64,000 bases of DNA from assembly GCF_000317025.1 (NCBI RefSeq), contig NC_019689.1, forward strand, positions 2,395,501-2,459,500. The letters are read 5' to 3'. The stretch is from Pleurocapsa sp. PCC 7327. Lineage in GTDB: Bacteria > Cyanobacteriota > Cyanobacteriia > Cyanobacteriales > Microcystaceae. Below are positions 1 through 9,790 of this stretch, one piece after another (position 1 is the first letter of the stretch; every line of letters begins with the position of its first letter). Position numbers and translations under genes: made by a program. Below the pieces are notes generated by a model. The model had not been told where the DNA came from. It saw only the letters and a program-made list of their open reading frames with translations, and ran no database searches.

Positions 1-132
1 AATAGCTATTCTTTTCGTTCGAGCAGCAGCGTTTTCATTAAAGTGCCCTATCAGCGCATGAATGATGAAATGAGACGAATTACTCGCATGGGTGGCACAA
101 TTTTAAGTATCAAGCCTTGGACATCCAACTAA
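1..132 (+). CDS. cpcD: Phycobilisome rod-capping linker CpcD, C-terminal end
   Basis: Open from base 1 to a TAA at 130-132, giving 43 residues in frame 1; the start lies outside the window. The residues include VFIKVPYQRMNDEMRRITRM followed by GGTILSIKP, the typical end of a CpcD-like linker domain, which caps phycocyanin rods in the phycobilisome. CpcD-like domains also end CpcC and occur at the start of FNR. Ending the protein here and being followed at once by cpcE favours cpcD itself. Its stop overlaps the next start as TAATG, which suggests translational coupling. Confidence 0.8.
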   Translation, partial: NSYSFRSSSSVFIKVPYQRMNDEMRRITRMGGTILSIKPWTSN

Positions 133-1013
133 TGGGTTGGGCGAGCAGTCGAATGATGGAGACTAATCCCAATTCAAATTTGGAAACTTATTTATCGGCA
201 GGCGATTCATCCGCCGATAATCCGTCTTTAACGGTCGAAGGCGCGATCGCCAATCTCAAACAGCGAAAAGACTTGGGACAGCGATACTATGCCGCCTGGT
301 GGCTCGGTCGTTTTCGCGTCAGGGAACCGGAAGCGATCGCGGCTTTACTCGAAGCGTTAGAAGACGAAACGGATAGAACTCCCGATGGCGGCTATCCCCT
401 GCGTAGAAATGCGGCAACGGCGTTAGGAAAATTGGGCGATCGCCAAGTCGTTCCTCCCTTGATTAAATGTTTGGATTGTCCGGACTACTACGTCCGAGAA
501 TCCGCCGCTCAAGCCTTAGAAAGGCTAGGCGATCCGACAGCTATTCCCGCGCTGAGAAAATTGTTGGACGGGGGAGTGCAAGCCGCCCGGCAATTTCCCG
601 GCAAGCCTCATTTAGTGCAACCCTACGAAGCGATTCTTGAGGCATTGGGAACGCTACAGGCGAAAGACGCGATCGCAGCGATCGAACCGTTTTTAGAACA
701 TTTTGTCGAAAAAGTTCGGTATGCAGCGGCCCGGGCGATGTACCAGCTGACCGGGAACCCCGTTTATGGAGAGCGTTTGGTTCGAGCATTAGAACGGGAC
801 GATTTGCAATTGCGGCGCTCGGCTTTGATGGATTTGGGGGCAATTGGTTATCTTCCCGCCGCTGAAGCGATCGCAGACACGCTTGCCGAAAATAGCCTCA
901 AACTGATTTCCCTCAAAGGATTGCTGGAGAAGCATTTAGAAAACCAGTCGCCGGCAGCGATTTTATCCCCAGAAAGCATTCGCGTCATGCAATTGATGGA
1001 TACGCTTTTGTAG
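132..1013 (+). CDS. cpcE: Phycocyanobilin lyase subunit alpha CpcE
   Basis: HEAT-repeat protein of about 293 residues. CpcE pairs with CpcF to attach phycocyanobilin to the alpha subunit of C-phycocyanin. Visible family blocks are RYYAAWWLGRFR, DETDRTPDGGYPLRRNAATA, YYVRESAAQALERLGD and a C-terminal LRRSALMDLGA segment; length fits the family. ATG codons at 132, 153 and 156 are all possible; I chose 132 because it overlaps the cpcD stop (TAATG). The usual partner cpcF does not follow and is not seen anywhere in the window, so it must lie elsewhere. Confidence 0.92.
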   Translation: MGWASSRMMETNPNSNLETYLSAGDSSADNPSLTVEGAIANLKQRKDLGQRYYAAWWLGRFRVREPEAIAALLEALEDETDRTPDGGYPLRRNAATALGKLGDRQVVPPLIKCLDCPDYYVRESAAQALERLGDPTAIPALRKLLDGGVQAARQFPGKPHLVQPYEAILEALGTLQAKDAIAAIEPFLEHFVEKVRYAAARAMYQLTGNPVYGERLVRALERDDLQLRRSALMDLGAIGYLPAAEAIADTLAENSLKLISLKGLLEKHLENQSPAAILSPESIRVMQLMDTLL

Positions 1014-1034
1014 GAGCAAGATCGTTTTTACCTG

Positions 1035-1063
1035 TAGGGCGAGCCAAAATCTAGCTCGTCCTA
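1035..1063 (+). terminator. Hairpin after cpcE, probable terminator
   Basis: Ten-base-pair stem TAGGGCGAGC / GCTCGTCCTA with one G-T pair and a nine-base loop, 22 bases after the cpcE stop. It is followed by a weak T-rich stretch (TTTCTAATCT), so it may end cpc operon transcription or protect the 3' end. Called by eye from pairing only. Confidence 0.5.
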
Positions 1064-1945
1064 TTTCTAATCTCTAAATTGCTCTATTGACGAGTTTTGT
1101 CCTAGCAGATCGGCTCGTGCATCAACCGATCTACGTAACCACGGCTTCCGCAGGAAAAAGATTTGATGAGGTAGCCCAGCTAGTCATGCAAGCGACTTGC
1201 TACGACCGAGACGCGATCGCTCGCATTTAACAGTTCTCCCGATCGTTGCGAAGAGGACTGCGATAGCTCTGACAGATGGACGATATTCCAAAGACAAGCC
1301 GTTAAAAAGGCACTCCAGAAAAGACGTTCTAACATTTGCTCCTCCTCTTCCACACTCAATCCTTTGGGTTGAGTTTTAAGCAACTCCCCCATCTTTCAAC
1401 TACTTCAGCCACTCAGGAACTTTTTCCGCAAAATTTTTTTAATGCCTACTTTAAGTTTAAAAGCGATTCCCAGTTTTGCGATCGCTCAAATTTAATAAGA
1501 TAAACCAATAAATTCTGTTTCTGACATTTTAAAATATCAATCAAATAGCTTTGTTTTACATATCTTAATGTGTGAGAATAATTTTTATTAAGCAACGAAG
1601 TTTGGTCATTTGAGGGATTATTATCTAAAGATAATCCCAGGCCTGCTATAACTAAAAAATAAAGTGATTTTCTAAGATTTAGATTTAGCAAGACTTTTGC
1701 TCCAATATTAAATAAAAAAAATGAAATTTTTGCTTTTTTCAAGCGATCGTCTCGTATGAATTTATTTAAAGCAATATAAAAATTCTTATAGAGGAATTGA
1801 CAAAAAACGACTATAGATACAAAGGGACATCTGAAAAGTCCATATAGAGCAGAAGGAAATAGAGTATCGTTGGCGAATTTAGTCCGGAGGATAGCGTAGA
1901 CTTTGTTTCCTGGTTTAGTAAAAAAGTGAATTGGTATTACTACTT
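1064..1945. other. Gene-poor stretch after the cpc genes
   Basis: No gene is firmly supported over about 880 bases. An open stretch without ATG near 1081-1230 (plus) reads like protein (it includes PIYVTTASAGKRFDEVAQLV) and may be a gene relic; I do not recognise its family. A 70-codon minus frame at 1180-1392 has an ATG but no clear ribosome binding site or family. The part from 1440 to 1900 is AT-rich, and its minus frame at 1446-1742 looks like chance coding. Confidence 0.4.
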
Positions 1946-2647
1946 ATGTCCCTACGTCACTGTATCCTGCTCTTGACGATAACTGGTATTTGCCTGCTAG
2001 GACAACTCAGTCCGGTTCGCGCAGATAGTCCTCTGATATCAACCGATTTGGCTAGCGCTTATCAAGATTTGTCCGTCGTGCGCTTGGCACGGCAGTAAAA
2101 GGTACTTCAGGGAAAAATTTTAGAATTCTTGCTAAGTTCGGCTTCTAGCGATCGCAAAGCGGCAGTTATCAACGCGCTGGGATGGAATGTCGAAGGGCAG
2201 AATAACGGATCTCGTTTTCTTGAGGGATTGGCAGATACTAGAGGCGTTCGGGTAGAAGACTTAACTCTTGAGGATCTCTCGTCTGAAGAGCGCTTCGTGT
2301 TAGGCTACCTTCTGGCGATGGATGACTATTCTAATTTGTCACCCTTGCAACCCAATGCTTCAAACCCTCTGTGGAGCGCAACTCCCCTAGAACTCCTCAG
2401 CCAAGCAACTTATGCGCTACCAAGCGATTTTACCGTTCATTTCGTATGGGCGATCGTTCAGGGACAAACAAACTTTTCTAGCTCCTGGTGTTCGATTTAT
2501 TTAGTTCCTAAGCTGATATTAGATCGATTTCCTCCAGAACAACGAAATATGCGCGAGGGAGCGATTGAGAGCGCAACGAGCTATCTGGGGAATATGAGCC
2601 TTCTTGCAACCCGCCAGCAGCAAACAGCATTGACAGTTGATAACTAA
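1946..2647 (+). pseudogene. Secreted protein of unknown family, broken by one in-frame stop
   Basis: Reading from ATG 1946 gives a clear signal peptide (MSLRHCILLLTITGICLLGQ, then LSPVRA before DS) and about 233 codons to the TAA at 2645-2647. Codon 51 (2096-2098) is TAA, after ...VVRLARQ; the frame then runs on without any shift for 182 codons. A single nonsense change is the simplest reading. The downstream part alone could only start at TTG 2129, which would lack the export signal. I do not recognise the product. Either it is a young pseudogene or the base is a sequencing error. Confidence 0.6.
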
Positions 2648-2705
2648 TGGGAGAATAATTGCGAATTGGGAAGACAATTCTTCTCTCATCGTGCCAAAGA
2701 AAAAT

Positions 2706-2734
2706 TCCCCTCTCCGAAATTAGAAAAGGGGAAG
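2706..2734 (-). terminator. Terminator-like hairpin downstream of ilvB
   Basis: TTCCCCT pairs with AGGGGAA across a 15-base loop between two convergent genes. On the minus strand the stem is followed by ATTTTTC, a U-rich run, so it suits termination of ilvB rather than of the plus-strand gene. Confidence 0.5.
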
Positions 2735-2787
2735 AAAAATAATCAACTCTTGTACTTAGCTAACTGCTAACAGACGCGACTAAAACC

Positions 2788-4650
2788 TTACAACTTGGTG
2801 CCGCAGTCGGGACAGAATTTATTGCTGGGAGGATTTTTGGCTCCGCAATTGGTGCAAACGATTGGCTCGTTTTCCGGGCGAGGAGTTTTAGGTTCTGGCA
2901 GTCCCACCATCTGCGCGTTGCTCTTACCGGGAGCAACCATTGGATAGCAGTTTTCGTCTTTAGTGACGTGGGCATCGACGAGAACGGGACCGTCGTGGGC
3001 AAGCATGGCCGCAATGCCATCGACAAGTTCGGTGCGATCGCGAATTGTGATACCTTTGATACCAAAAGCTTTCGCCAATAGCTCGAAGTCGGGCATTCCC
3101 GTCTGCATGTTTGAGGCGGAATACCGCTCGCCATAGAAAGCCTGCTGCCACTGGCGCACCATGCCTTGCCAACCGTTATTGATGATGACTGTCTTGACAT
3201 TAATGTTATATTGTGCTAATGTTCCCAACTCTTGTAAGTTCATCTGGAAGCTGGCATCGCCGCTGATACAGATGACCTCTTGGTCTGGTACGGCTAGCTT
3301 GGCTCCCATCGCTGCGGGCATGCCATAGCCCATTGTTCCCAAGCCAGCGCTGGAAATCCAGCGACGGGGACCTGTCTTAAGGAACTGAGCCGCCCACATC
3401 TGATGCTGTCCGACATCGGTGGTATAGTAAGCGTAAGGAGCCTGGCGACCGACTTCTAGGATCACTTCTTGGGGAGACATGCTATCGCTGTGGCGAGGAA
3501 CGATTAGAGGATAATCCTCGCGCCAGCGTTGGATTCGTTGTAGCCATTCCTGCGTGCGTCCCGACCGAGAGGGGAAATTCAGTTCTTTTGCCCGTTGCAG
3601 GATCTGTTCTAGAACTTGGCGTACGTCGCCCACGATGGGAACTTCGGGAGCGCGGTTTTTACCGACTTCAGCCGGATCGATATCGATGTGAATGACTTTA
3701 GCGCGGGAGGCAAACTCGTCTAACTTACCCGTAACGCGATCGTCAAATCTCGCCCCAACTGCAATCAACAAATCGCAATCGGTGACGGCAAAGTTAGCAT
3801 AGGCTGTCCCGTGCATCCCCAACATGCCGACGGAGAGAGGATGATTCTCGTCAAAAGCTCCTAACCCCATCAAAGTTGTAGTTACGGGTAACTGAAAGCG
3901 TTCTGCCAATTCGTGGATTTGAGCGTGAGCGTTAGACGCGATCGCGCCGCCCCCGACATACAGCAGCGGTCGTCTGGATTCTTCAATGAGCTGCAAAGCT
4001 GCGTTAATCTGACGGGGATTGCCTTTGACGGTGGGACGATAACCGGGCAACCTCACATCTCCGGGTTCGATTGGTACGTAGTCGCACTCTTCTAAACCCA
4101 CGTCTTTGGGAACGTCGATTAGCACTGGACCCGGACGACCCGTACTGGCAAGATGGAAAGCTTCTGCTACAATCCTCGCCATGTCGCTGGCTTGGCGAAC
4201 GACATAGGAGTGCTTGACAATCGGTAAGGTAATTCCGTAAATATCGGTTTCCTGGAAGGCATCAGTACCGATCGCCGGACGAGGAACCTGACCCGTCACC
4301 ACCACCATTGGGATAGAATCCATATGGGCGGTAGCAATTCCCGTTACCAAGTTCGTCGCGCCAGGACCGGAAGTTCCAAAGCAGACTCCGACTCGACCTG
4401 TCGCGCGAGCATAGCCATCAGCCGCATGAGCAGCGCCTTGTTCGTGTCTGACGAGAATATGCTGAACCTCTCCTCTCGCTTCGGCTCGATATAACTCGTC
4501 ATAAATCGGCAGGATCGCGCCGCCGGGATAGCCGAAAATATGTCTAACACCGTGGCGCGCGAGGCTATCGATTAAGATAAAAGCACCAGTCCGGCGTTGG
4601 GGAATTATCTTTAGCAGATTTGTTGTCGGGGGAACGCTTGAAGAAACCAC
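2788..4650 (-). CDS. ilvB: Acetolactate synthase large subunit with C-terminal zinc ribbon
   Basis: Joins two pyruvates, or pyruvate and 2-ketobutyrate, using ThDP, at the entry to branched-chain amino acid synthesis. Seen in order in 620 residues: PYR domain with [14 protein letters not shown] and the catalytic Glu in [15 protein letters not shown]; central FAD-type domain; ThDP-binding domain with [14 protein letters not shown] and [12 protein letters not shown]. Start is GTG (MVSSSVPP). The last about 25 residues hold C-x2-C...C-x2-C ([19 protein letters not shown]), a zinc ribbon beyond the normal end of the enzyme. The regulatory subunit ilvN is not adjacent. Other pathway genes, ilvA and leuA, lie at 38.8-41.9 kb. 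Confidence 0.95.
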   Translation of the reverse strand: MVSSSVPPTTNLLKIIPQRRTGAFILIDSLARHGVRHIFGYPGGAILPIYDELYRAEARGEVQHILVRHEQGAAHAADGYARATGRVGVCFGTSGPGATNLVTGIATAHMDSIPMVVVTGQVPRPAIGTDAFQETDIYGITLPIVKHSYVVRQASDMARIVAEAFHLASTGRPGPVLIDVPKDVGLEECDYVPIEPGDVRLPGYRPTVKGNPRQINAALQLIEESRRPLLYVGGGAIASNAHAQIHELAERFQLPVTTTLMGLGAFDENHPLSVGMLGMHGTAYANFAVTDCDLLIAVGARFDDRVTGKLDEFASRAKVIHIDIDPAEVGKNRAPEVPIVGDVRQVLEQILQRAKELNFPSRSGRTQEWLQRIQRWREDYPLIVPRHSDSMSPQEVILEVGRQAPYAYYTTDVGQHQMWAAQFLKTGPRRWISSAGLGTMGYGMPAAMGAKLAVPDQEVICISGDASFQMNLQELGTLAQYNINVKTVIINNGWQGMVRQWQQAFYGERYSASNMQTGMPDFELLAKAFGIKGITIRDRTELVDGIAAMLAHDGPVLVDAHVTKDENCYPMVAPGKSNAQMVGLPEPKTPRPENEPIVCTNCGAKNPPSNKFCPDCGTKL

Positions 4651-5217
4651 AGGGCAACCTACTCTAACTTGTTTATTCTTTTTTGTAATTTTGTTGTTTT
4701 TGATGCAACAAGGGCAGTAACAACATTGTTATGCTGTTATACTTTAAGTTTAATAGTTTAAGCTAAGGTGTAAATGCTGTCGAGAGGGCTTTTGCTCTTA
4801 GATTGAAAAGCTAGTGGCTAAGAGCGACAAGCAAGATCCAACATTGTGAATCAAAGCTAAAGGTTTGCATGTTGAGCGTTTCCTGACAAGATCTCTGGGT
4901 TTGTTACATTACTTTATAGAATGGTCATTAGTCATTTGTCCTTTGTTATTGGTTAATGGTCGATCGTTTCCACTTCCGCTCCCGCTTGTGCCCTAACGTG
5001 AAGTTTCCTTGCACTTAAACAACGTTTTTGTTGCTTAAGTGCCATGTTCAATCCTAGTCAGCACAAACAAGACAGCGATCGCTCTTTATGTAAACTCTTA
5101 TGAGTGCCTGCTTGTCAAGGTCTCTAAGTCTGGGACAATCAAATAGAGTTTTAAAAGTCACTTATTTTTGTCTTCTACTTATCCTCTTCACTTTCTGACA
5201 GCAAAAGGGAGAACTCT
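4651..5217. other. Divergent intergenic region between ilvB and chlB
   Basis: No gene seen in 567 bases. It must hold the promoters of both divergent genes, but no strong sigma-70 pair stands out. A weak candidate for chlB is TTGTCA near 5114 followed 17 bases later by ACAATC. A copy of the GTCATTGG-type short repeat lies at about 4921-4965. A strong hairpin occupies 5011-5042. Confidence 0.5.
5011..5042 (+). promoter_or_regulatory. Long hairpin upstream of chlB
   Basis: GCACTTAAACAAC pairs with GTTGCTTAAGTGC around a six-base loop (GTTTTT) with one mismatch. It lies 175 bases before the chlB start and could be a leader structure or a palindromic protein site. Function is inference. Confidence 0.35.
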
Positions 5218-6744
5218 ATGAAATTAGCCTACTGGATGTATGCAGGACCCGCTCATATTGGCACGCTGCGCATTGCCAGTTCCTTTAAAAACGTCCATGC
5301 GATTATGCATGCTCCTCTAGGAGACGATTATTTCAACGTCATGCGCTCTATGTTAGAGCGAGAGCGGGATTTCACCCCAGTAACCGCTAGTATTGTTGAC
5401 CGCAACGTTCTCGCACGGGGTTCTCAGGAGAAAGTCGTCGAGAACATAATCCGTAAAGACCAAGAAGAAACTCCCGATCTAATCGTTCTTACTCCTACTT
5501 GTACCTCCAGCATTTTGCAAGAAGACTTACAAAATTTTGTAGAGCGCGCTCAGATGGAATCTAAGGGCGATGTCATGCTGGCGGACGTGAATCACTATCG
5601 AGTTAACGAACTGCAAGCAGCAGACAAAACTCTCAGTCAAATCGTCCAATACTATCTTGAAAAAGCTCGCAAGCGGGGAGAAATTCCGGAAGGGAAAACA
5701 GAAAAACCATCAGTCAACATCATCGGCATTACTACCCTTGGTTTCCACAATCAACACGACTGCACGGAATTGAAGCGATTGATGGCAGATTTGGGAATTG
5801 AGGTGAATGAAGTCATTCCCGAAGGCGCTTCCGTCCAAAACCTCAAGAATTTGCCTCACGCTTGGTTTAACCTCGTGCCTTACCGCGAAGTCGGTTTGAT
5901 GGCAGCGCGTTACCTCGAACAAGAATTCGGGATGCCCTACGTAGAGATTACGCCGATGGGCGTGGTAGAAACTGCTCGTTGTATCCGCAAGATCGGGCAA
6001 GTAATTAATGCTCAAGGGGTAAAGGTTGACTACGAAAAGTATATCGAAAACCAAACCCTCTATGTTTCTCAAGCAGCTTGGTTCTCCCGTTCTATTGACT
6101 GTCAGAACTTAACGGGCAAAAAAGCGGTTGTTTTTGGCGATAATACCCACGCTGCGGCGCTGACGAAGATTTTGGCGCGAGAAATGGGCATTCATGTAGT
6201 TCTCGCAGGAACTTACTGCAAGTACGATGCAGAGTGGTTTAAGGAGCAAGTGAGCGAGTACTGCGATGAAATCCTTATTAGCGATGATAACGGAGTTATT
6301 GGTGATGCGATCGCGCGTCTCGAACCCGCCGCCATCTTCGGAACGCAAATGGAACGTCACGTCGGCAAGCGGTTAAACATTCCCTGCGGCGTAATTTCAG
6401 CACCGATTCACATTCAAAACTTCCCCATCGGATACAAGCCTTTCTTAGGATACGAAGGAACGAATCAGATTGCCGATTTGGTCTACAACTCTTTTACCTT
6501 GGGAATGGAAGATCACCTCTTAGAAATCTTCGGCGGACACGATACCAAGGAAGTGATTCACAAAGGAATTTCTGCCGATTCTGACTTGAACTGGAATAAG
6601 GAAGCCTTGGCAGAATTAAATAAAGTTCCTGGTTTCGTGCGCGGTAAAGTAAAGCGCAATACCGAGAAATTTGCTCGCGATCGCGGTTTGACTGAGATTA
6701 CCCTTGAGGTAATGTACGCTGCGAAAGAAGCTGTTGGGGCATAG
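5218..6744 (+). CDS. chlB: Light-independent protochlorophyllide reductase subunit B
   Basis: ChlB pairs with ChlN as the nitrogenase-like catalytic part of DPOR, which takes electrons from ChlL and reduces protochlorophyllide to chlorophyllide in the dark. The 508 residues match the family throughout: [20 protein letters not shown] at the start, [34 protein letters not shown] and a C-terminal chlorophyllide-reductase domain ending near [13 protein letters not shown]. Asp36, the family's unusual ligand of the shared iron-sulfur cluster, is present in [13 protein letters not shown] has the ribosome site AGGGAGA. chlL and chlN are not in the window. Confidence 0.97.
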   Translation: MKLAYWMYAGPAHIGTLRIASSFKNVHAIMHAPLGDDYFNVMRSMLERERDFTPVTASIVDRNVLARGSQEKVVENIIRKDQEETPDLIVLTPTCTSSILQEDLQNFVERAQMESKGDVMLADVNHYRVNELQAADKTLSQIVQYYLEKARKRGEIPEGKTEKPSVNIIGITTLGFHNQHDCTELKRLMADLGIEVNEVIPEGASVQNLKNLPHAWFNLVPYREVGLMAARYLEQEFGMPYVEITPMGVVETARCIRKIGQVINAQGVKVDYEKYIENQTLYVSQAAWFSRSIDCQNLTGKKAVVFGDNTHAAALTKILAREMGIHVVLAGTYCKYDAEWFKEQVSEYCDEILISDDNGVIGDAIARLEPAAIFGTQMERHVGKRLNIPCGVISAPIHIQNFPIGYKPFLGYEGTNQIADLVYNSFTLGMEDHLLEIFGGHDTKEVIHKGISADSDLNWNKEALAELNKVPGFVRGKVKRNTEKFARDRGLTEITLEVMYAAKEAVGA

Positions 6745-6778
6745 TTAGTTCTCAAATCACACAATGATAGCGATTGTC

Positions 6779-8347
6779 TTAGGAGGCGATCGCTTCTTCC
6801 CTTTCTAGCTTAGCTTCTTGTCGTTGAAACTCTGCCAATTGTGCCTCGATCTCGTCGCGAACAATTTGGCGATATTCGAGAAAATGCTCGTTATGGGCGC
6901 ATACGGTTAGATAATGTTCCCAAACTGCCGGATTATTCTTGAGAATGCTAAAGAGATGATGCCAGAATTTCCAACGAGTGTTGCGTTTGAAACCTTGCCG
7001 CCAAATGACAATCCCTAGCGCACGTAAATCCACCCAGCTAGGCATCTTAAAGGGAGCTTTGCACTTGGGGGCACCTAGCTTCAAGAAACAGCGATAGGTA
7101 CGATCTAGGAAGACCTCAGGGTCGTACAGCGTCCAAAATGCCTCGATGTATTCCTTGGCAATATCTTCGATGGGGCGCGTGGGGACAAAGTTCATCAGGG
7201 TGGTCTGATTGATATCTTGTCTGCCACTTATGCGCAAACGCCCCTCTTTTTCCAAGCGATGCCAAAGGGCAGTGTTAGGCAATGCTTGCAACATTCCAAA
7301 CATAGCGGTGGGAATGGCTGCTTGTTCGACAAAGCGAATAATCCGGGAGGCAGCGCCTTTTTTCTCGCCATCAAAACCGATAATAAACCCTGCCATTGGG
7401 CGTATTCCCGCACGAACGATCTTATCGACGCTATCTGCCAGAGAACTGCGAGTATTTTGAAATTTCTTTGTGAGTTGTAAACTCTCTTCATCTGGCGTTT
7501 CAATGCCTAAAAACACGGCATCAAAGTAGCATTCCACCATTAACTCCATCAATTCTGGATCGTCTGCGAGATCGACTGAGGCTTCTGTATTAAAACGAAA
7601 AGGATAGTGGTGTTCGGCTTGCCAGACTTTTAATTCTCTGAGCAATAACTTGACATTGCGCTTATTGCCAATAAAATTGTCATCTACCATAAACACGCCC
7701 CGTCGCCACCCCAATTCGTAGAGATAATCCAATTCTTTTAAAAGTTGGGCAGGGGTTTTGGTTCGCGGTTTGCGACCGTAAAGAACGATGATATCGCAGA
7801 ATTCGCACTGGAAGGGACATCCCCGCGAAAACTGAATCGACATCGAGTCATAGGCATCCAACTCCAACAAATCGTAGCGAGGGACGGGGGTTGTCGTAAC
7901 ATCGGGTTTTTCCATGGCGCGGAAAACTCCGCTAGTTTCTCCTTTTTGTAAGGCTTCGACAAACATCGGCAGGGTGATTTCCCCTTCGTCTAAAATCAGG
8001 AAATCTGCCCCTGCGCTCTGGGGTTCGGATGGCACGGAAGTCGCATAGGGACCGCCGACGGCGACTAATTTACCCCGTTGTTTTGCTTCTTGGATTTGCT
8101 CTAGTAAATCCTGCTTTTGTACGATCATTGCCGAGAGAACGACGAGATCTGCCCATGCCCATTCTTCTTCGGTGACGGGACGAATGTTGCGATCGACTAG
8201 CTTAAATTTCCACTCTTGGGGCAGAATTGCTGCCACGGTAATTAACCCCAAAGGGGGCAATAAGACTTTGCGGTTGACTAATTCAAGAATTTTGTTATAC
8301 GACCAGAAAGTCGGCGGAAATACCGGATAGACTAATAAGATCCTCAA
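6779..8347 (-). CDS. B12-binding radical SAM protein (DUF4070 type)
   Basis: 522 residues: an N-terminal cobalamin-binding fold (MRILLVYPVFPPTFW... PPLGLITVAAILP), then a radical SAM domain with the cluster motif FSRGCPFQCEFCD (C-x3-C-x2-C), and a C-terminal region typical of DUF4070 proteins. Relatives include hopanoid enzymes and many uncharacterised methylases; substrate is not visible. The start is TTG at 8347 with GGAG about ten bases upstream. It converges on chlB with only 34 bases between, so a link to chlorophyll synthesis is possible from position but not shown. Confidence 0.85.
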   Translation of the reverse strand: MRILLVYPVFPPTFWSYNKILELVNRKVLLPPLGLITVAAILPQEWKFKLVDRNIRPVTEEEWAWADLVVLSAMIVQKQDLLEQIQEAKQRGKLVAVGGPYATSVPSEPQSAGADFLILDEGEITLPMFVEALQKGETSGVFRAMEKPDVTTTPVPRYDLLELDAYDSMSIQFSRGCPFQCEFCDIIVLYGRKPRTKTPAQLLKELDYLYELGWRRGVFMVDDNFIGNKRNVKLLLRELKVWQAEHHYPFRFNTEASVDLADDPELMELMVECYFDAVFLGIETPDEESLQLTKKFQNTRSSLADSVDKIVRAGIRPMAGFIIGFDGEKKGAASRIIRFVEQAAIPTAMFGMLQALPNTALWHRLEKEGRLRISGRQDINQTTLMNFVPTRPIEDIAKEYIEAFWTLYDPEVFLDRTYRCFLKLGAPKCKAPFKMPSWVDLRALGIVIWRQGFKRNTRWKFWHHLFSILKNNPAVWEHYLTVCAHNEHFLEYRQIVRDEIEAQLAEFQRQEAKLEREEAIAS

Positions 8348-8747
8348 TGTTTTGAACTCCTACTGCGTTTTCCCCATTCTAATTTTTGTTCGTTACTTCT
8401 GTGTCGGTAGCATCAACGCCTAGAATTTTAGTTCTAGGCTCAAAGCTCAACTCGATTAAAATAGACTGAAATTCCTCTCTGTACGGAACAAAAAATTAGA
8501 GTAGAGGTTGCAACGGTTAACCAAAAAAGGGTTTCATAGAAAGTTACCACACAATCATTGAAACCCCATAAACCAGGTCGATCTACAGCGATCGCCTTCA
8601 CTTTGAGACGCCAGTTTGGGGAATAGCTAAAAATTTCCTACATTTTATCGATCTGATTGTTTAAACAATCGAATAAATTAAAAGCAAATAGGGAGCAGCG
8701 CTACCTTCTCCCCATACCAATTTTTCATCTAATAGAAGCCTAGCACA
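8348..8747. other. Intergenic region with a MITE-like inverted repeat
   Basis: No gene seen. Arms TTCTAATTTTTGTTCG near 8376 and CGGAACAAAAAATTAGAG near 8485 are near-perfect inverted copies, about 125 bases end to end. Inside lies a clean hairpin, GCCTAGAA/TTCTAGGC (8418-8439). Such paired arms without a gene fit a small non-autonomous element. No transposase is nearby. Confidence 0.4.
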
Positions 8748-9113
8748 ATGACTAATTTCCCCGACGATCAAAGCTCGATAACAGGAAAAGATTTACAAGA
8801 TTTGAGAAGCTTTTTGACCGAACAGTTTACCCAAATCGAACGGCGATTTAGCCAATTGGATGGGAAAGTAGATGAGGTTGATAGAAAGTTAGAAGTCTAT
8901 ATGGCTAGAACTGACGAGCGATTAAAAGGAATTGACGACCGTTTCAGGTTGGTGGAAAGCCGTTTCGATACTCTCCAATCAACCGTTAACAAAATTCCCG
9001 AATTGGCAGAGAGAGTTGGCGAGCTGAAGAACTGGAGGCAAATCGCTATTATCGTTATCACTGGAACTTTTGGCAGTATCTTTGGTTGGCTGCTACGAGG
9101 AGGTAAACTCTAA
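8748..9113 (+). CDS. Small coiled-coil protein with C-terminal membrane anchor
   Basis: 121 residues. The middle (about 15-95) is a heptad-patterned helix (QIERRFSQLDGKVDEVDRKL and on), predicted coiled coil. The end (about 98-117, IAIIVITGTFGSIFGWLL) is one membrane helix followed by RGGKL. Similar short tail-anchored coiled-coil proteins are common in cyanobacteria with no known role. ATG at 8748 opens a run with acidic N-terminus. No neighbour explains its job. Confidence 0.7.
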   Translation: MTNFPDDQSSITGKDLQDLRSFLTEQFTQIERRFSQLDGKVDEVDRKLEVYMARTDERLKGIDDRFRLVESRFDTLQSTVNKIPELAERVGELKNWRQIAIIVITGTFGSIFGWLLRGGKL

Positions 9114-9233
9114 ATCCTCTCAAAACCTTCAAACTTACATGGAAAAATGTGCAAGGTATGTTTTAGAAAATTGATTCAAAAAAGAGTAAGGTTTTTCTCG
9201 TCGCGGTCGTGGCCAGAAAACTTGATTTTTTCA

Positions 9234-9306
<73 letters not shown>

Positions 9307-9395
9307 AAGCACCAGATGAAGCGATCGCAACAAAACGATCTTACACGATAACTGGAGATTGGATACAGTTTTCCTCAATCTCCAGTCTTCAATGG

Positions 9396-9731
9396 TTAAC
9401 CTGCCAAACTCTCTAAACTCAAAGGCACAAAATCTCCGTGTATTGTCAATCCTAGTAACATTGGTTCATTTTCCCGAATTAGCTTTCCGGTTAGGACGCA
9501 GCTTTCATCCTTTCTAGCAGTTGCTTCTAACGTAGCGCGAATATCGGCTCTCGAAAACTGCGGTCGATAATCTCCCGACTTCTGTTGTACGTAGTTCCAG
9601 AGAATGTCTCTGATCAGCGCTTGATAGCCTTGGTTGCCAGACAGTTCTTTGAGTCTATCTTTGAGGGATCTCTCAAGGCGGATGCTAGTAACTTCCATCT
9701 CGGTTGTGGATGTGCGAGTCAGCGTTCGCAT
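9396..9731 (-). CDS. Ribbon-helix-helix type DNA-binding protein
   Basis: 111 residues. Residues about 14-50 (TSIRLERSLKDRLKELSG, then NQGYQALIRDILWNYV) have the strand-helix-helix pattern of RHH/CopG regulators; the C-terminal half is an unassigned small domain (LTGKLIRENEPMLLGLTIHG). Start ATG at 9731 has a strong ribosome site (GGAGG). No toxin gene is next to it, so it is probably not a plain antitoxin. A nested inverted repeat 24 bases upstream suggests self-regulation. Confidence 0.7.
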   Translation of the reverse strand: MRTLTRTSTTEMEVTSIRLERSLKDRLKELSGNQGYQALIRDILWNYVQQKSGDYRPQFSRADIRATLEATARKDESCVLTGKLIRENEPMLLGLTIHGDFVPLSLESLAG

Positions 9732-9754
9732 AATTTTTTTTCCTCCAGGTAGTA

Positions 9755-9790
9755 GACATTTCAGTAATACAAGTGTAGTATTAAAATGTC
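9755..9790. promoter_or_regulatory. Nested inverted repeat, likely operator of the RHH gene
   Basis: GACATTT (9755) mirrors AAATGTC (ends 9790), and between them AATAC (9766) mirrors GTATT (ends 9782), seven bases apart. It sits where the promoter of the RHH gene should be. RHH proteins commonly bind such sites and repress themselves. Confidence 0.45.

Noticed and set aside
1180-1392. 70-codon minus frame
   Set aside because: No ribosome site or recognisable family; kept only as a remark in the gap entry.
1446-1742. 98-codon minus frame in AT-rich DNA
   Set aside because: Composition is that of AT-rich non-coding DNA, with no domain or good start.
2760-3200. Minus frames inside ilvB
   Set aside because: Shadows of the ilvB frame, which has complete enzyme motifs.
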